Shown one piece after another: positions 15,235 through 23,121 of a stretch of DNA of 64,000 nt. Both the position numbers and the translations under genes were made by a program. Origin of the DNA: Desulfovibrionaceae bacterium (GTDB lineage Bacteria > Desulfobacterota > Desulfovibrionia > Desulfovibrionales > Desulfovibrionaceae); the NCBI GenBank assembly GCA_009773665.1, contig WSYE01000003.1, positions 62,001 to 126,000 of the forward strand, in the 5' to 3' direction. Below the pieces are notes generated by a model. It saw only the letters and a list, made by a program, of their open reading frames with translations. It did no database searches and had not been told where the DNA came from. The first letter of the stretch is position 1. The number at the start of each line of letters is the position of its first letter.

Positions 15235-16341
15235 TCATTTGGCGCATGTTGTGCAAACCAGGATTCGCCCGTAGGAAGACGCAGGGTTGACCCAACCGAG
15301 ATTGTCGTCCGTGGTGAGCAGGCGCAAACGAACCCGCCATTGTGTGGCACTGGCAGTCTCGGCCCAGCTCTGGAACGCTGTGATGGGAGGAGCGTCAGCT
15401 CCGGCAGCTGCGAGAGTGGGAGTCACGAATATCTGTGGCGTCATGCCGGTGCCGGGGGGGCAGGACGGCATGGTGATGAGGTCCCCATCCTGCGCCAGTT
15501 GGGTCCCCTTGAGCAGGAGTGAGTTCCCGGTATCAGCGACAACCTCCATCTGCCCATTACGACAAATGTAGAGGCCCTGAGTCACATCCAGGAAAACCCT
15601 GCCTTCCGTGTCGGCATCACAGGTTTCCGTGCCAAGCGTCCGCGCAGTGAACTGCACCTCCTGGACCTTGCGGATGGCGTGATCCGTCATGTCCAGCTCA
15701 GTCTGCATGGCGTTCAGCTCTGGATGGCCCGGGACAGCGATCCTGTAGAGGAAATCCTGGCCAAGGCTGCTGGAGTCGTAGGTCGAGAGGGTGCCCAGAT
15801 GCCCGGCTCCGGGCGTAGGGACGCCCACGCTGGCCAGGTCGAGGGTCCAGCCTCCATAGGCTCCCTGCAGGACGCCGGTGGACTGTCCGGTGATCGCGCC
15901 TGTCGGGATATAGCCACCCGTACCGCCCGCCATGGATGCGGCCGACGGCACAACTGCGGTCCCGAATTTCGGCTGGCCCGGGTCATGGCCAAGGCCGCCC
16001 GTCGTGAGGACCACGGCCTGGATCGCGTTCGCCGACGGCTGGCGGAAATAGACCTGATAGGATTGACCCCAGACGTTCTTCCCCGTGAAGCCTGCCGGAA
16101 GGAACTGCTCCGTGACGAGCGGGCCGGTAGTGATCACGGGGCCACTGGTTGCGGTCGTAGAGCCCAGTAACGTGGTCTGGTGCTTGCGGGCATAGGACGC
16201 CGCCGCGCGGCTCACCTGGGTCAACTGGTCCGCAGCCTGGCGCTTCTGCATTTCCGTGGCCCCGTGCTGCCACAGTGACGCGATCGCGGGCAACAGCACG
16301 AACATCACGAGTAGTGAGGCTATGACTTCAATGATCTTCAT
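15235..16341 (-). CDS. pilV: PilV-type minor pilin/adhesin
   Basis: 368 residues. The N-terminus MKIIEVIASLLVMFVLLPAI is a pilin helix with Glu5; the middle resembles the PilV constant region and the C-terminus (CPPGTGMTPQIFVTP... RILVCTTCAK) is like R64 PilV tips. PilV sits at the pilus tip and picks the recipient. There is no leader before Met1 and no shufflon recombination site or recombinase nearby. Confidence 0.8.
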   Translation of the reverse strand: MKIIEVIASLLVMFVLLPAIASLWQHGATEMQKRQAADQLTQVSRAAASYARKHQTTLLGSTTATSGPVITTGPLVTEQFLPAGFTGKNVWGQSYQVYFRQPSANAIQAVVLTTGGLGHDPGQPKFGTAVVPSAASMAGGTGGYIPTGAITGQSTGVLQGAYGGWTLDLASVGVPTPGAGHLGTLSTYDSSSLGQDFLYRIAVPGHPELNAMQTELDMTDHAIRKVQEVQFTARTLGTETCDADTEGRVFLDVTQGLYICRNGQMEVVADTGNSLLLKGTQLAQDGDLITMPSCPPGTGMTPQIFVTPTLAAAGADAPPITAFQSWAETASATQWRVRLRLLTTDDNLGWVNPASSYGRILVCTTCAK

Positions 16342-16355
16342 TGGACCTCCGGGCC

Positions 16356-16778
16356 TTATTCCGTCCCTGTGACACTGACCAAGCTCCCCTCGGGGACGAA
16401 GCCCGGGACCGGCGTCACGCCATCCGGCACCATGAAGCCGGCGCTTGCGCGGCCCACTGCTTTACTTCCCCAGAACAGCTCGCGTGTGGCTTCTATTTCG
16501 TCGGATGAGGCAGTCCCCCAGACATACAGGCAGCCGGAATCGACCCGGGCTCGCCAGGGCCGCAGGGGTACGTAGCCGGCCGGCAGCGTCAGCGCCGCCG
16601 TCGGCACGTCCCCAGCGCCCTTGTGCCCGTCGAAGACGTAGCGGTAGACCTCGTTTCTGAAGACCGCGTAGTTCGTGGCCACCGCCCGGGCCTGCAATGC
16701 TTGCGGCGCATCCTCTTCCACGAACCGGATCAGGGCCATCACCCCCATGAGCACCATCAAAATGGCCAAGGCCTTCAT
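16356..16778 (-). CDS. pilM: PilM-like pilus biogenesis protein
   Basis: 140 residues beginning with a hydrophobic segment (MKALAILMVLMGVMALIRFV) and a soluble domain, matching the size and layout of R64 PilM. Its ATG overlaps the upstream ATPase stop. Assigned by layout and place; sequence support is modest. Confidence 0.6.
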   Translation of the reverse strand: MKALAILMVLMGVMALIRFVEEDAPQALQARAVATNYAVFRNEVYRYVFDGHKGAGDVPTAALTLPAGYVPLRPWRARVDSGCLYVWGTASSDEIEATRELFWGSKAVGRASAGFMVPDGVTPVPGFVPEGSLVSVTGTE

Positions 16779-17797
16779 ATGGCCTCCAGCCCGTCGCGGC
16801 CGATGATGTTCTTGATCTGGCGCATGTCGTCGCCAAGGGAGTGGAGCTGGCAACTGCGAAGCTTGGCCCGTGTGCCTTGCACGCGCATCAGGGATTCATT
16901 CGACTGGCCAGGATAGGGGAATGGCAGCAAAAGGAACTGAGGCACCTTCTGCAACCGCTCCTCGCACTCCAGGTCCTGGAAGATGACCGCCAGGAGCGAG
17001 TTGGCCAGGTGCCCGGCCGCATTGGCTCCATCGGTCTCCCTGGCCCAGTTGAGCAGGCGCTCCAAGGCGGCCTGCACATCAAAGCCGTGGATGGTGGCCA
17101 CCACCAGTTGCTGACGCGATCCCATGGCCACCCGCAATGACTCCGTGGCCGCGTGTCGCGTATGGATTTCCCCGATGAAGATCACGTTGGGCGAGGCGTA
17201 CAGGTGCGCCCGCTCGATGTGGACGGCCAGCTCGGCTTCCGAGTCGATTTCGGTCTGGAAGCAGTAGCCGTGTTCCCCCCAGGCCCCGGCCAAAGGGAGT
17301 TCCGCCGGGCACTCAAACGTCACCCCATGGCCCCCGAAGTGCTCCAGACGGCCTGCCACCAGGGCGCTGGCCGTGGTCGTCTTGCCGGAGGCTTGCGCTC
17401 CGGCCACCAACACCAGCCCGTGACGCTGCTGGCGCATGAGCAGCCACTCGCATAAGTAGGGAGGTAGCCCCAGCGTCGAAAGACCGGGCACCTTTTCGGG
17501 CAGCCGGCGCAAGAACCAGGTTCGGCCGCCGTTCACGTCCTCGAAGTCCGCCGCCCGGTAGTGCACGTCCTGGTGCAGGAACCGGATAGTGGTTTTGCCT
17601 ACGCGCGCCCCTGTCTCCGGATCACGGCGCGAGGTCAGGAACGCTCCCGTCAGCTTGTTGGGCAGATCGGATATCTCATCCGCATACTCTCCGGGCAGCT
17701 CCACCAGCTGTTGCCCCGAATCGGGGCAGCCCTTCAGCCGCCCCGTCCCGTCCGGCAGGATCAACAGGTCGGAGAACACAAGATCCGACAACGGCAT
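16775..17797 (-). CDS. Second pilus ATPase (GspE/PilT superfamily)
   Basis: 340 residues. Walker A GAQASGKTTT near residue 132, Walker B-like VIFIGEIHTRH near 208, and the His box ATIHGFD near 237 mark a secretion ATPase. It differs from PilQ of the same operon, lacks the long N-terminal domain and is short like retraction ATPases. R64 thin-pilus loci have one ATPase, so this one may drive retraction. The start MPLSDLVF (17795-17797) directly follows pilS. Confidence 0.7.
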   Translation of the reverse strand: MPLSDLVFSDLLILPDGTGRLKGCPDSGQQLVELPGEYADEISDLPNKLTGAFLTSRRDPETGARVGKTTIRFLHQDVHYRAADFEDVNGGRTWFLRRLPEKVPGLSTLGLPPYLCEWLLMRQQRHGLVLVAGAQASGKTTTASALVAGRLEHFGGHGVTFECPAELPLAGAWGEHGYCFQTEIDSEAELAVHIERAHLYASPNVIFIGEIHTRHAATESLRVAMGSRQQLVVATIHGFDVQAALERLLNWARETDGANAAGHLANSLLAVIFQDLECEERLQKVPQFLLLPFPYPGQSNESLMRVQGTRAKLRSCQLHSLGDDMRQIKNIIGRDGLEAI

Positions 17798-17799
17798 GC

Positions 17800-18273
17800 C
17801 TACCTCGCAGCAAATATGATGGTGTTGTTCGAGCTGCTGCACGCCGACTGGATGTCCGAGACACTGCCTCCGGTCACGTCCGTGCCATTGACGCTCACGC
17901 CAAGCCATGCGTCCGCTTGGAAGGTGGCCAACTTGGTGCTCTCCTCCCTCGGGACTCCAGTGAGTGTGATGGTAAACGACGAGCCGTCCGAAGACGCGGC
18001 CAGGGTGATGGTTCCCCCGAATGGGTTGACCAGCTCCGTGCCCTTTACGAACTGCTTGGGAACCAGGCCCGCGTTCAGCGCCATGGTATTGTCCAGACCC
18101 GTGTAGCCGGGGCTTCCCGAGAACAACTGCTGCGTCTGCATGCGCAAGACGATTAAATTCTGTTCGGTGTCGTTGAGCTTCACGCCGGTAAAAGCCTTTT
18201 GCAGCCCCAAGGCCGCTCCGGCCAGGACGATCAGCGCCACGAGAATCGCGCCAATGGTTTCAAGAAAGCTCAT
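17800..18273 (-). CDS. pilS: Major thin-pilus pilin PilS, apparently leaderless
   Basis: 157 residues starting MSFLETIGAILVALIVLAGA: Met at position 1 and Glu at 5, as in mature type IVb pilins such as TcpA (MTLLEV...). An in-frame upstream stop (TAG) and the GGAGGA site 7 nt before ATG leave no room for a leader. Two cysteine-containing C-terminal stretches and the beta-rich body fit a pilin. It is the likely shaft subunit. Confidence 0.8.
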   Translation of the reverse strand: MSFLETIGAILVALIVLAGAALGLQKAFTGVKLNDTEQNLIVLRMQTQQLFSGSPGYTGLDNTMALNAGLVPKQFVKGTELVNPFGGTITLAASSDGSSFTITLTGVPREESTKLATFQADAWLGVSVNGTDVTGGSVSDIQSACSSSNNTIIFAAR

Positions 18274-18274
18274 T

Positions 18275-19339
18275 TTACATTCCTCCAGCTTGCAGCAGTT
18301 GTGTTTGCAGAGAGCCTATCGACGCGGCGATAAGGCCTACCAGACCCGTAATCAGCACAAGAGCGAACAGGTTGAGCACACGGGACTGCCGTTTCACGCG
18401 CTCCACCCCATCGTCCATCCACTCCGTGGCCAGTTCGTTCATTCGCAGGTGGAAGCCCGGCAAAGCCGCGTACACCCTTAAATCGTCAACGATTTCATTG
18501 TCGGGGAAATCAAAGCCTGAGTCATACAAGGCCTCTCCGAGGTTCTTGCCCATGCCGAACTCCCGAGAAGCCGCCAAAACCCGCTCACGCAGGTACGGCG
18601 TGGTCGATTCCGAATCGAGGATGCTCTCCAGGATACGGGACAGCTGCACGCCGGCCCGCATCATGGTGGCCAGGGTATAGAGCCAGGTGCAGCCCACGGT
18701 GAGCCGGTAGATCGACCAGGGCGGGATCGCGTCGGCCACCTGGCGCGTCCTGCCGGTCCAGAACGGCAGGGCAGCTGTTCCGCAGGCGATGGCCCCAAGG
18801 AGCACCGCGAGGGCCATGCCTCCTGCCGGCGATGCGACGAAGCTGGTCAGCGCGTACAGAGCCCAGGCAGCGCCGGTCCAGGAAGAGGGCGAGGAGAGCG
18901 CTGCCAGGTTGGGCATGACCATGATCGACACCACGGCGAGCACGACGCCCACCATGGCGAACAGGAACACGGGGTAGGCCAAGGCGGAGAACACTGCGCG
19001 GCGCATGGCAGCCTTGGCCGTGAGCAGTCCGGCCGCCAGCTGGAGGCCCTCGGGCAGTGTGCCCGAGCGCTGGCCGGCGGATATGAGCATGATCTCTTCC
19101 GGACTGGCGAAACCGGTGAGGCTCGTCCCCAGGTCGAGGCCGAGCGAAAGCGATTCGAGCACCTGAGCGTACACCAGCCTCACCGGAGACTGGCGTTGTT
19201 CAGCTCTTGCCCGCAAGAGCTCCACCGCGCGCAGCAGGTTCAGGCCGTGGTTCGTCTGCGCCGCCAGCTTGCGCCATGCGCGCTGGCGGACGCCCGGACC
19301 AAAGCTCAAGCGCGCCGAGAGGTATTCCGTCTTTTTCAC
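18275..19339 (-). CDS. pilR: Inner-membrane platform protein PilR (GspF family)
   Basis: 354 residues, GTG start overlapping the PilQ stop (GTGA). Three membrane spans (about 130-155, 175-205, 325-350) with cytoplasmic GspF-type domains: FASPEEIMLISAGQRSGTLPEGL and the repeat-like LATMMRAGVQLSRILESI. It is the platform on which PilQ acts. Confidence 0.85.
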   Translation of the reverse strand: MKKTEYLSARLSFGPGVRQRAWRKLAAQTNHGLNLLRAVELLRARAEQRQSPVRLVYAQVLESLSLGLDLGTSLTGFASPEEIMLISAGQRSGTLPEGLQLAAGLLTAKAAMRRAVFSALAYPVFLFAMVGVVLAVVSIMVMPNLAALSSPSSWTGAAWALYALTSFVASPAGGMALAVLLGAIACGTAALPFWTGRTRQVADAIPPWSIYRLTVGCTWLYTLATMMRAGVQLSRILESILDSESTTPYLRERVLAASREFGMGKNLGEALYDSGFDFPDNEIVDDLRVYAALPGFHLRMNELATEWMDDGVERVKRQSRVLNLFALVLITGLVGLIAASIGSLQTQLLQAGGM

Positions 19340-20838
19340 GGCCGCCCCTCCAGGAACATCTGGTTGAAGTCCAGAGGCACCCCAAGGCGTTCTTCGGCCA
19401 AGTACGGGTCCACCACTCCCTGCCGGATCAGGTCCAAGGCGTGCTGCACGTAGCTCTTGCCGTGCTTCTCGTTGAGCCAGTAGTCGTATGCGTCGGCCAT
19501 CTTTTCCGCACGCAGGTGCGCCAGCATCCGCTGGTCGAGGGCGATCACCTCCGCCGCCACTGTCTGCGACACCAGCCCGAGCCCATGGCACTCGGCCAAA
19601 ACGATGTCCAGCCGCTGCTGGACATCCCGAGGCACGAACCGCGCAAGCTCCTTGGGTTTCATTTCCAGCATCTTCACCTTGCATTCAGGGCAAAGCACCG
19701 GCAAAAGGCGCTGATAGGTGAGGCCCGCCAGCACGTTCGGGTCGCACAGAAGATCCAAGGCGTTCATGGCTTTTCCCGAGAGGATGCTCACCAAGCGGGC
19801 GATGATCCCGAAGGCGTTGTTCGCGTGCAGAGTGGCCCACACTCCGTGCCCCGTCAGCGCCGCGTCTATGGCCGCCAATGCCGCCGCGTCATAGCGAATC
19901 TCGCCGATCATCAGCACGTCCGGGTCCGAACGCATGGCCCCGGCAATGGCGTCCTTGTACGCCTGGGCTCGCTTGTTATCGTCCTTGACTTTTTCGATCA
20001 GGACCTGCCGCACGCCCCGCAATGGATACTCAGGCGGGTCCTCCACCGAAAAGAACGCCTTTTCCGGAGTCCGCTCCACCATGGCCTCCATGATGTGTTT
20101 GAGCAGGGTAGACTTTCCGTGCCCGGTCGGGCCGGAGATGATGGTCAAACCCGTGCGCCGGGTGAGGAACTGCATGGTCTCGCAATGCTCCGGCGTGAAT
20201 CCCAGCCGTCCCATCCGTTCGGCCAGGCTCCCCTGGGCCAGCGTCGAGTCGTACAGGAGCCGCAAGGCCATGGACGTGCCCACGCTATCCTGCGCCTGGG
20301 TGATTTCGATGGGCTCGCAGTGAACACGCGCCGAATGCACGGGGCCCGGCAGGTACTCCCGCTTGGCGATGCGTCCTTCCTGCCGCTCCGACGGGCTGAA
20401 GCTCGTGTCCGACGACTGCCCCATCTTCTGGTACAGGCACGCGATCACCTGGCGGCCGAACGGTCCTTCCAGGTGCGTGTAGTTCGCCAGCATCCCAAGT
20501 ATTCTGAACCGGATCATCGTATACGGGCCGGAGTCGATGATGTGGATGTCCGTCGCGTTCGCTTCGTACGCCTTGGCCAGAAGGTCCATGGCGTACTGCA
20601 CCACGTCGTTTTCGCCCTGTCCGGTCCTGGCGGACTGGTTGGCGTATTGCTTGTCGAACTCCTCAGGCGGGTGGAATTCGTATTTAATAGCCCCCCACGA
20701 GTGGTATAAATGACTGTAGCATTCCCGTACCTCTGGTTCGTCGCGCACCTCGGCGCTCACGTGCAGCACGCCGTCCACAAGCGCCACACGGCTGCGCAGC
20801 TTGGACGGAATCTTTTCGAATATCTTCGCGGTCTCCAT
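19336..20838 (-). CDS. pilQ: Pilus assembly ATPase PilQ
   Basis: 500 residues. N-terminal domain, then DIHIIDSGPYTMIRFRILG, Walker A SGPTGHGKST (about 235-244), Asp box VEDPPEY, Walker B DPDVLMIGEIR, His box ATLHANNAFG, and a tetracysteine-like CPEC part. This is the GspE/PilQ extension ATPase of R64-type loci. GGGAGA lies 5 nt before ATG 20836-20838. Confidence 0.9.
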   Translation of the reverse strand: METAKIFEKIPSKLRSRVALVDGVLHVSAEVRDEPEVRECYSHLYHSWGAIKYEFHPPEEFDKQYANQSARTGQGENDVVQYAMDLLAKAYEANATDIHIIDSGPYTMIRFRILGMLANYTHLEGPFGRQVIACLYQKMGQSSDTSFSPSERQEGRIAKREYLPGPVHSARVHCEPIEITQAQDSVGTSMALRLLYDSTLAQGSLAERMGRLGFTPEHCETMQFLTRRTGLTIISGPTGHGKSTLLKHIMEAMVERTPEKAFFSVEDPPEYPLRGVRQVLIEKVKDDNKRAQAYKDAIAGAMRSDPDVLMIGEIRYDAAALAAIDAALTGHGVWATLHANNAFGIIARLVSILSGKAMNALDLLCDPNVLAGLTYQRLLPVLCPECKVKMLEMKPKELARFVPRDVQQRLDIVLAECHGLGLVSQTVAAEVIALDQRMLAHLRAEKMADAYDYWLNEKHGKSYVQHALDLIRQGVVDPYLAEERLGVPLDFNQMFLEGRP

Positions 20839-20848
20839 GGGCGTCTCC

Positions 20849-21478
20849 CTATTCAAATCCGATCATGGTTAGGCTTCGGCCTTTCCGGATTGAAACTCCG
20901 TCACGCCCCACAGCTTCCACAACGCCGTCGGCCAGCCGGTCGCCAGGACGAACCCCCACCACCTTCCCGGAACCAAGCCGGACCCTTGCCGTCAGGCGTC
21001 CATCCGCTCCCTGGACGCTTTCAACCACCGGCCCGGTCTGGGCTTCCTTGTGCACGGGTGAGGTCACGGCCGGAGGAGGTGCGATCACAACCGGAGCAGC
21101 CGCCGCCTTCGGAGCCCCTTTCTCCCGCTCCTGAGCTATCGAAGCCTGCAAGCGCGCCTCCTCCAACTCCGCGCGCAACCTCGTCAGTTCCTTCAGATTA
21201 CCTGCCACCGGCACCGTCACGGACGGCGCTCCAGCCTGGAGAGACGGCGCAACTGTAGCTGCGCCCGGGGCCTCGGCCTTCGGCGCGGAAGCCGGAGCGG
21301 AAGAGGTTTTTACGCCAGGCGAAGAAGGAGCCGACGCCCCGGCCTTGATTGGAGGCGCTGGAGGGGAAAAGCTCTGCCTGACCTCCCCGACGATCATCCA
21401 CAGCGACGGCACCACCAGCGCCAGCGCCCCGATCCACATAATGATTTTGCGCTTGTTGCGTCCTTCACCGAGCAGCAT
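20849..21478 (-). CDS. pilP: Pilus biogenesis protein PilP
   Basis: 209 residues: cytoplasmic tip, one membrane span (residues 15-32), a Pro/Ala-rich linker, a coiled coil (about 92-120) and a C-terminal domain VRLGSGKVVGVRPGDRLADG typical of PilP/GspC-like proteins. The ATG follows a strong GAGGAGG and lies inside the end of the upstream 139-aa frame. Confidence 0.75.
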   Translation of the reverse strand: MLLGEGRNKRKIIMWIGALALVVPSLWMIVGEVRQSFSPPAPPIKAGASAPSSPGVKTSSAPASAPKAEAPGAATVAPSLQAGAPSVTVPVAGNLKELTRLRAELEEARLQASIAQEREKGAPKAAAAPVVIAPPPAVTSPVHKEAQTGPVVESVQGADGRLTARVRLGSGKVVGVRPGDRLADGVVEAVGRDGVSIRKGRSLTMIGFE

Positions 21479-21884
21479 TGGAAGCCTCCTCAGGGAATCT
21501 GATCTCACCGCTCAACAGCACGCTCGGGTCCGAACGCATGGCGTCAGCAATGGCCTTCCGGTACGCTTCTTCTCTGCGCTGCTGCTCAGGCGCCTCCGGG
21601 AGAAAGGCACACAGGCCCCCACCGGCCCGAAGCGGGCCGGAGCCCGTGCCCTTCGCCCGGGCAGTGTTGCCAGCTCGGCTGCCTGGACTGTTCAAAGGCA
21701 GGCCTGGGAGGGCGCGAGGTGGACAGGCTTGCCCTGGGGAATAGGGACAGCTTGTTGAAGTTGGCGTTCCCTGTCCGGGCTGGGTACGCTCCGCAAAGAG
21801 CCTGCACGCTTCGCGTGAAGAGGGCTTCTTCTCGGGCGCGTCGCCCTTGCCTGGAAGCATCACGTTGTCTTTATCTGAGGGCAT
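21465..21884 (-). CDS. Mosaic ORF: repeat D plus a PilQ-like fragment
   Basis: 139 residues. It starts well (AGGGAAG before ATG 21882-21884, overlapping the pilO stop) and ends inside pilP, which suggests it is translated. Residues about 27-97 are encoded by repeat D copy B. The last 40 (EAYRKAIADAMRSDPSVLLSGEIRF) mirror PilQ's Walker B segment (AYKDAIAGAMRSDPDVLMIGEIR). No Walker A or other ATPase part is present. It is probably a chimeric remnant. Confidence 0.5.
   Translation of the reverse strand: MPSDKDNVMLPGKGDAPEKKPSSREACRLFAERTQPGQGTPTSTSCPYSPGQACPPRALPGLPLNSPGSRAGNTARAKGTGSGPLRAGGGLCAFLPEAPEQQRREEAYRKAIADAMRSDPSVLLSGEIRFPEEASNAAR
21606..21828 (-). repeat. Dispersed repeat D, copy B
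   Basis: Inverted relative to copies A and C. Shows GGCACGGGCTCCGGCCCG with CTTCGGGCCGGTGGGGGCC (leftward strand), AGGCCTGCCTTTGAAC in the middle, and CCTCTTCACGCGAAGCGTGC with GGAGCGTACCCAG. It lies inside the 139-aa frame between pilO and pilP. Confidence 0.7.
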
Positions 21885-23118
21885 AAATCTTCCCTTTGAG
21901 CGCCCATGCGCCTTTGTCATTGGAAACACTCGAAAGCGTGAGTCCCGGGAATAATGTGAGGCCTTCCGGGAACGAACCGTCCGACACAACCAGCGACGGC
22001 ACCCCCGCAAGCTCCCATTGCCCCTCAAGCCACGGGCACCAAACCTCGATTCCATCCACCTCACGGCGCTGAGCCCCGGCAAAGGAGAGTTTCAGATGTG
22101 CTCCCAGCAGTTGGGCGCTCTCGTACAGCCGCCGGGATGCCTGCTCCCGGGGAAGGAGCCCCTTCGGGCGTTCCCCCTGGGGCACTCGCACCGGCCAGGA
22201 CAGCACCGCCTTCTGCGGCGTCTCAAGACGCGCTCCTGCCGGCAGGGCCAGGAAACTGGCCCCAGGCTGGTGCGCATACCAGCCCGACACCTCGTTGCCC
22301 GTGAACGATGCGCCATCGAGGACCCAACCGCTCACCGTCACGGGCAGCCCCAGGATCGCGGCCATACCGGCATCGAGCATGGGACCAACAGCGCCCGCGG
22401 ACTCCCACTGCTTCGGGAAATACATCTCCGGGCGCGCCTCGATCTCGCGCCGGCGCTCCTCCTTTCCCACCAGCAGCGCTTGCGCCGCAGCTTGAGCGCG
22501 CTGCTGCTCCTCATGCTCCAGGTACAGCTTCAAGCCGAAGCCGCCGCACATGAGGACCACCACGCCGCCTGCCGCCCACAGCATGCCCGGGCGCAACCCA
22601 TAGCCGTCCCGCAATGGAGTGAGCGCGGCCCCTCGCACGAAGGGCAGCTCCAGTGAAAACTGCGGCAGCAGGGCGGTAATCCACCGCACGCTTTCTTCCA
22701 CGTCCTCGCAGCGCTTCGACTCGAATTCCGTCTCAGGTATCCCCGCAAGTCCCTGGAACCAGGCTTCGGCCTTGTCCTGCTCCGAAAACACCAGGTCGCC
22801 TTTCACGTCGATCTGTCCACGGAACAGCGAGAACACCCACCAGTACGGCCCCTGGGCATCCTCCAGGCGGAAAAAGCCCAGGAATCCATCCGACGGGATG
22901 CGCAGACTCGATGCCAAGGGCCTCACGCCGCGCCAACGGCGCTCATCCCCGCCGCTCCAGCCGAACCCGTGCTGGCGTTGCCTGAACGTCACCATGTCCG
23001 CCACGGGGTCCAGTTTGCGGGCTTCGCGCCGCAACGCCTCCATGCCCGGACGCGGCGAATCAGGACGCCAGTGCAGCCCCACCGCATAACGTTTGTTGCC
23101 AATGACCAACTCACGCAT
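21871..23118 (-). CDS. pilO: Pilus biogenesis protein PilO
   Basis: 415 residues with one membrane span near residues 180-198 and an N-terminal cytoplasmic domain ending in charged sequence. It is placed between the PilN secretin and PilP as in R64, with the size of PilO (~430 aa), so it is assigned mainly by synteny. PilO forms part of the inner-membrane complex. Confidence 0.75.
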   Translation of the reverse strand: MRELVIGNKRYAVGLHWRPDSPRPGMEALRREARKLDPVADMVTFRQRQHGFGWSGGDERRWRGVRPLASSLRIPSDGFLGFFRLEDAQGPYWWVFSLFRGQIDVKGDLVFSEQDKAEAWFQGLAGIPETEFESKRCEDVEESVRWITALLPQFSLELPFVRGAALTPLRDGYGLRPGMLWAAGGVVVLMCGGFGLKLYLEHEEQQRAQAAAQALLVGKEERRREIEARPEMYFPKQWESAGAVGPMLDAGMAAILGLPVTVSGWVLDGASFTGNEVSGWYAHQPGASFLALPAGARLETPQKAVLSWPVRVPQGERPKGLLPREQASRRLYESAQLLGAHLKLSFAGAQRREVDGIEVWCPWLEGQWELAGVPSLVVSDGSFPEGLTLFPGLTLSSVSNDKGAWALKGKIYALR

Positions 23119-23121
23119 GAC

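Noticed and set aside
15235-16341. Shufflon at the pilV 3' end
   Set aside because: No repeated inverted sites, no alternative C-terminal segments and no Rci-like recombinase in the window.
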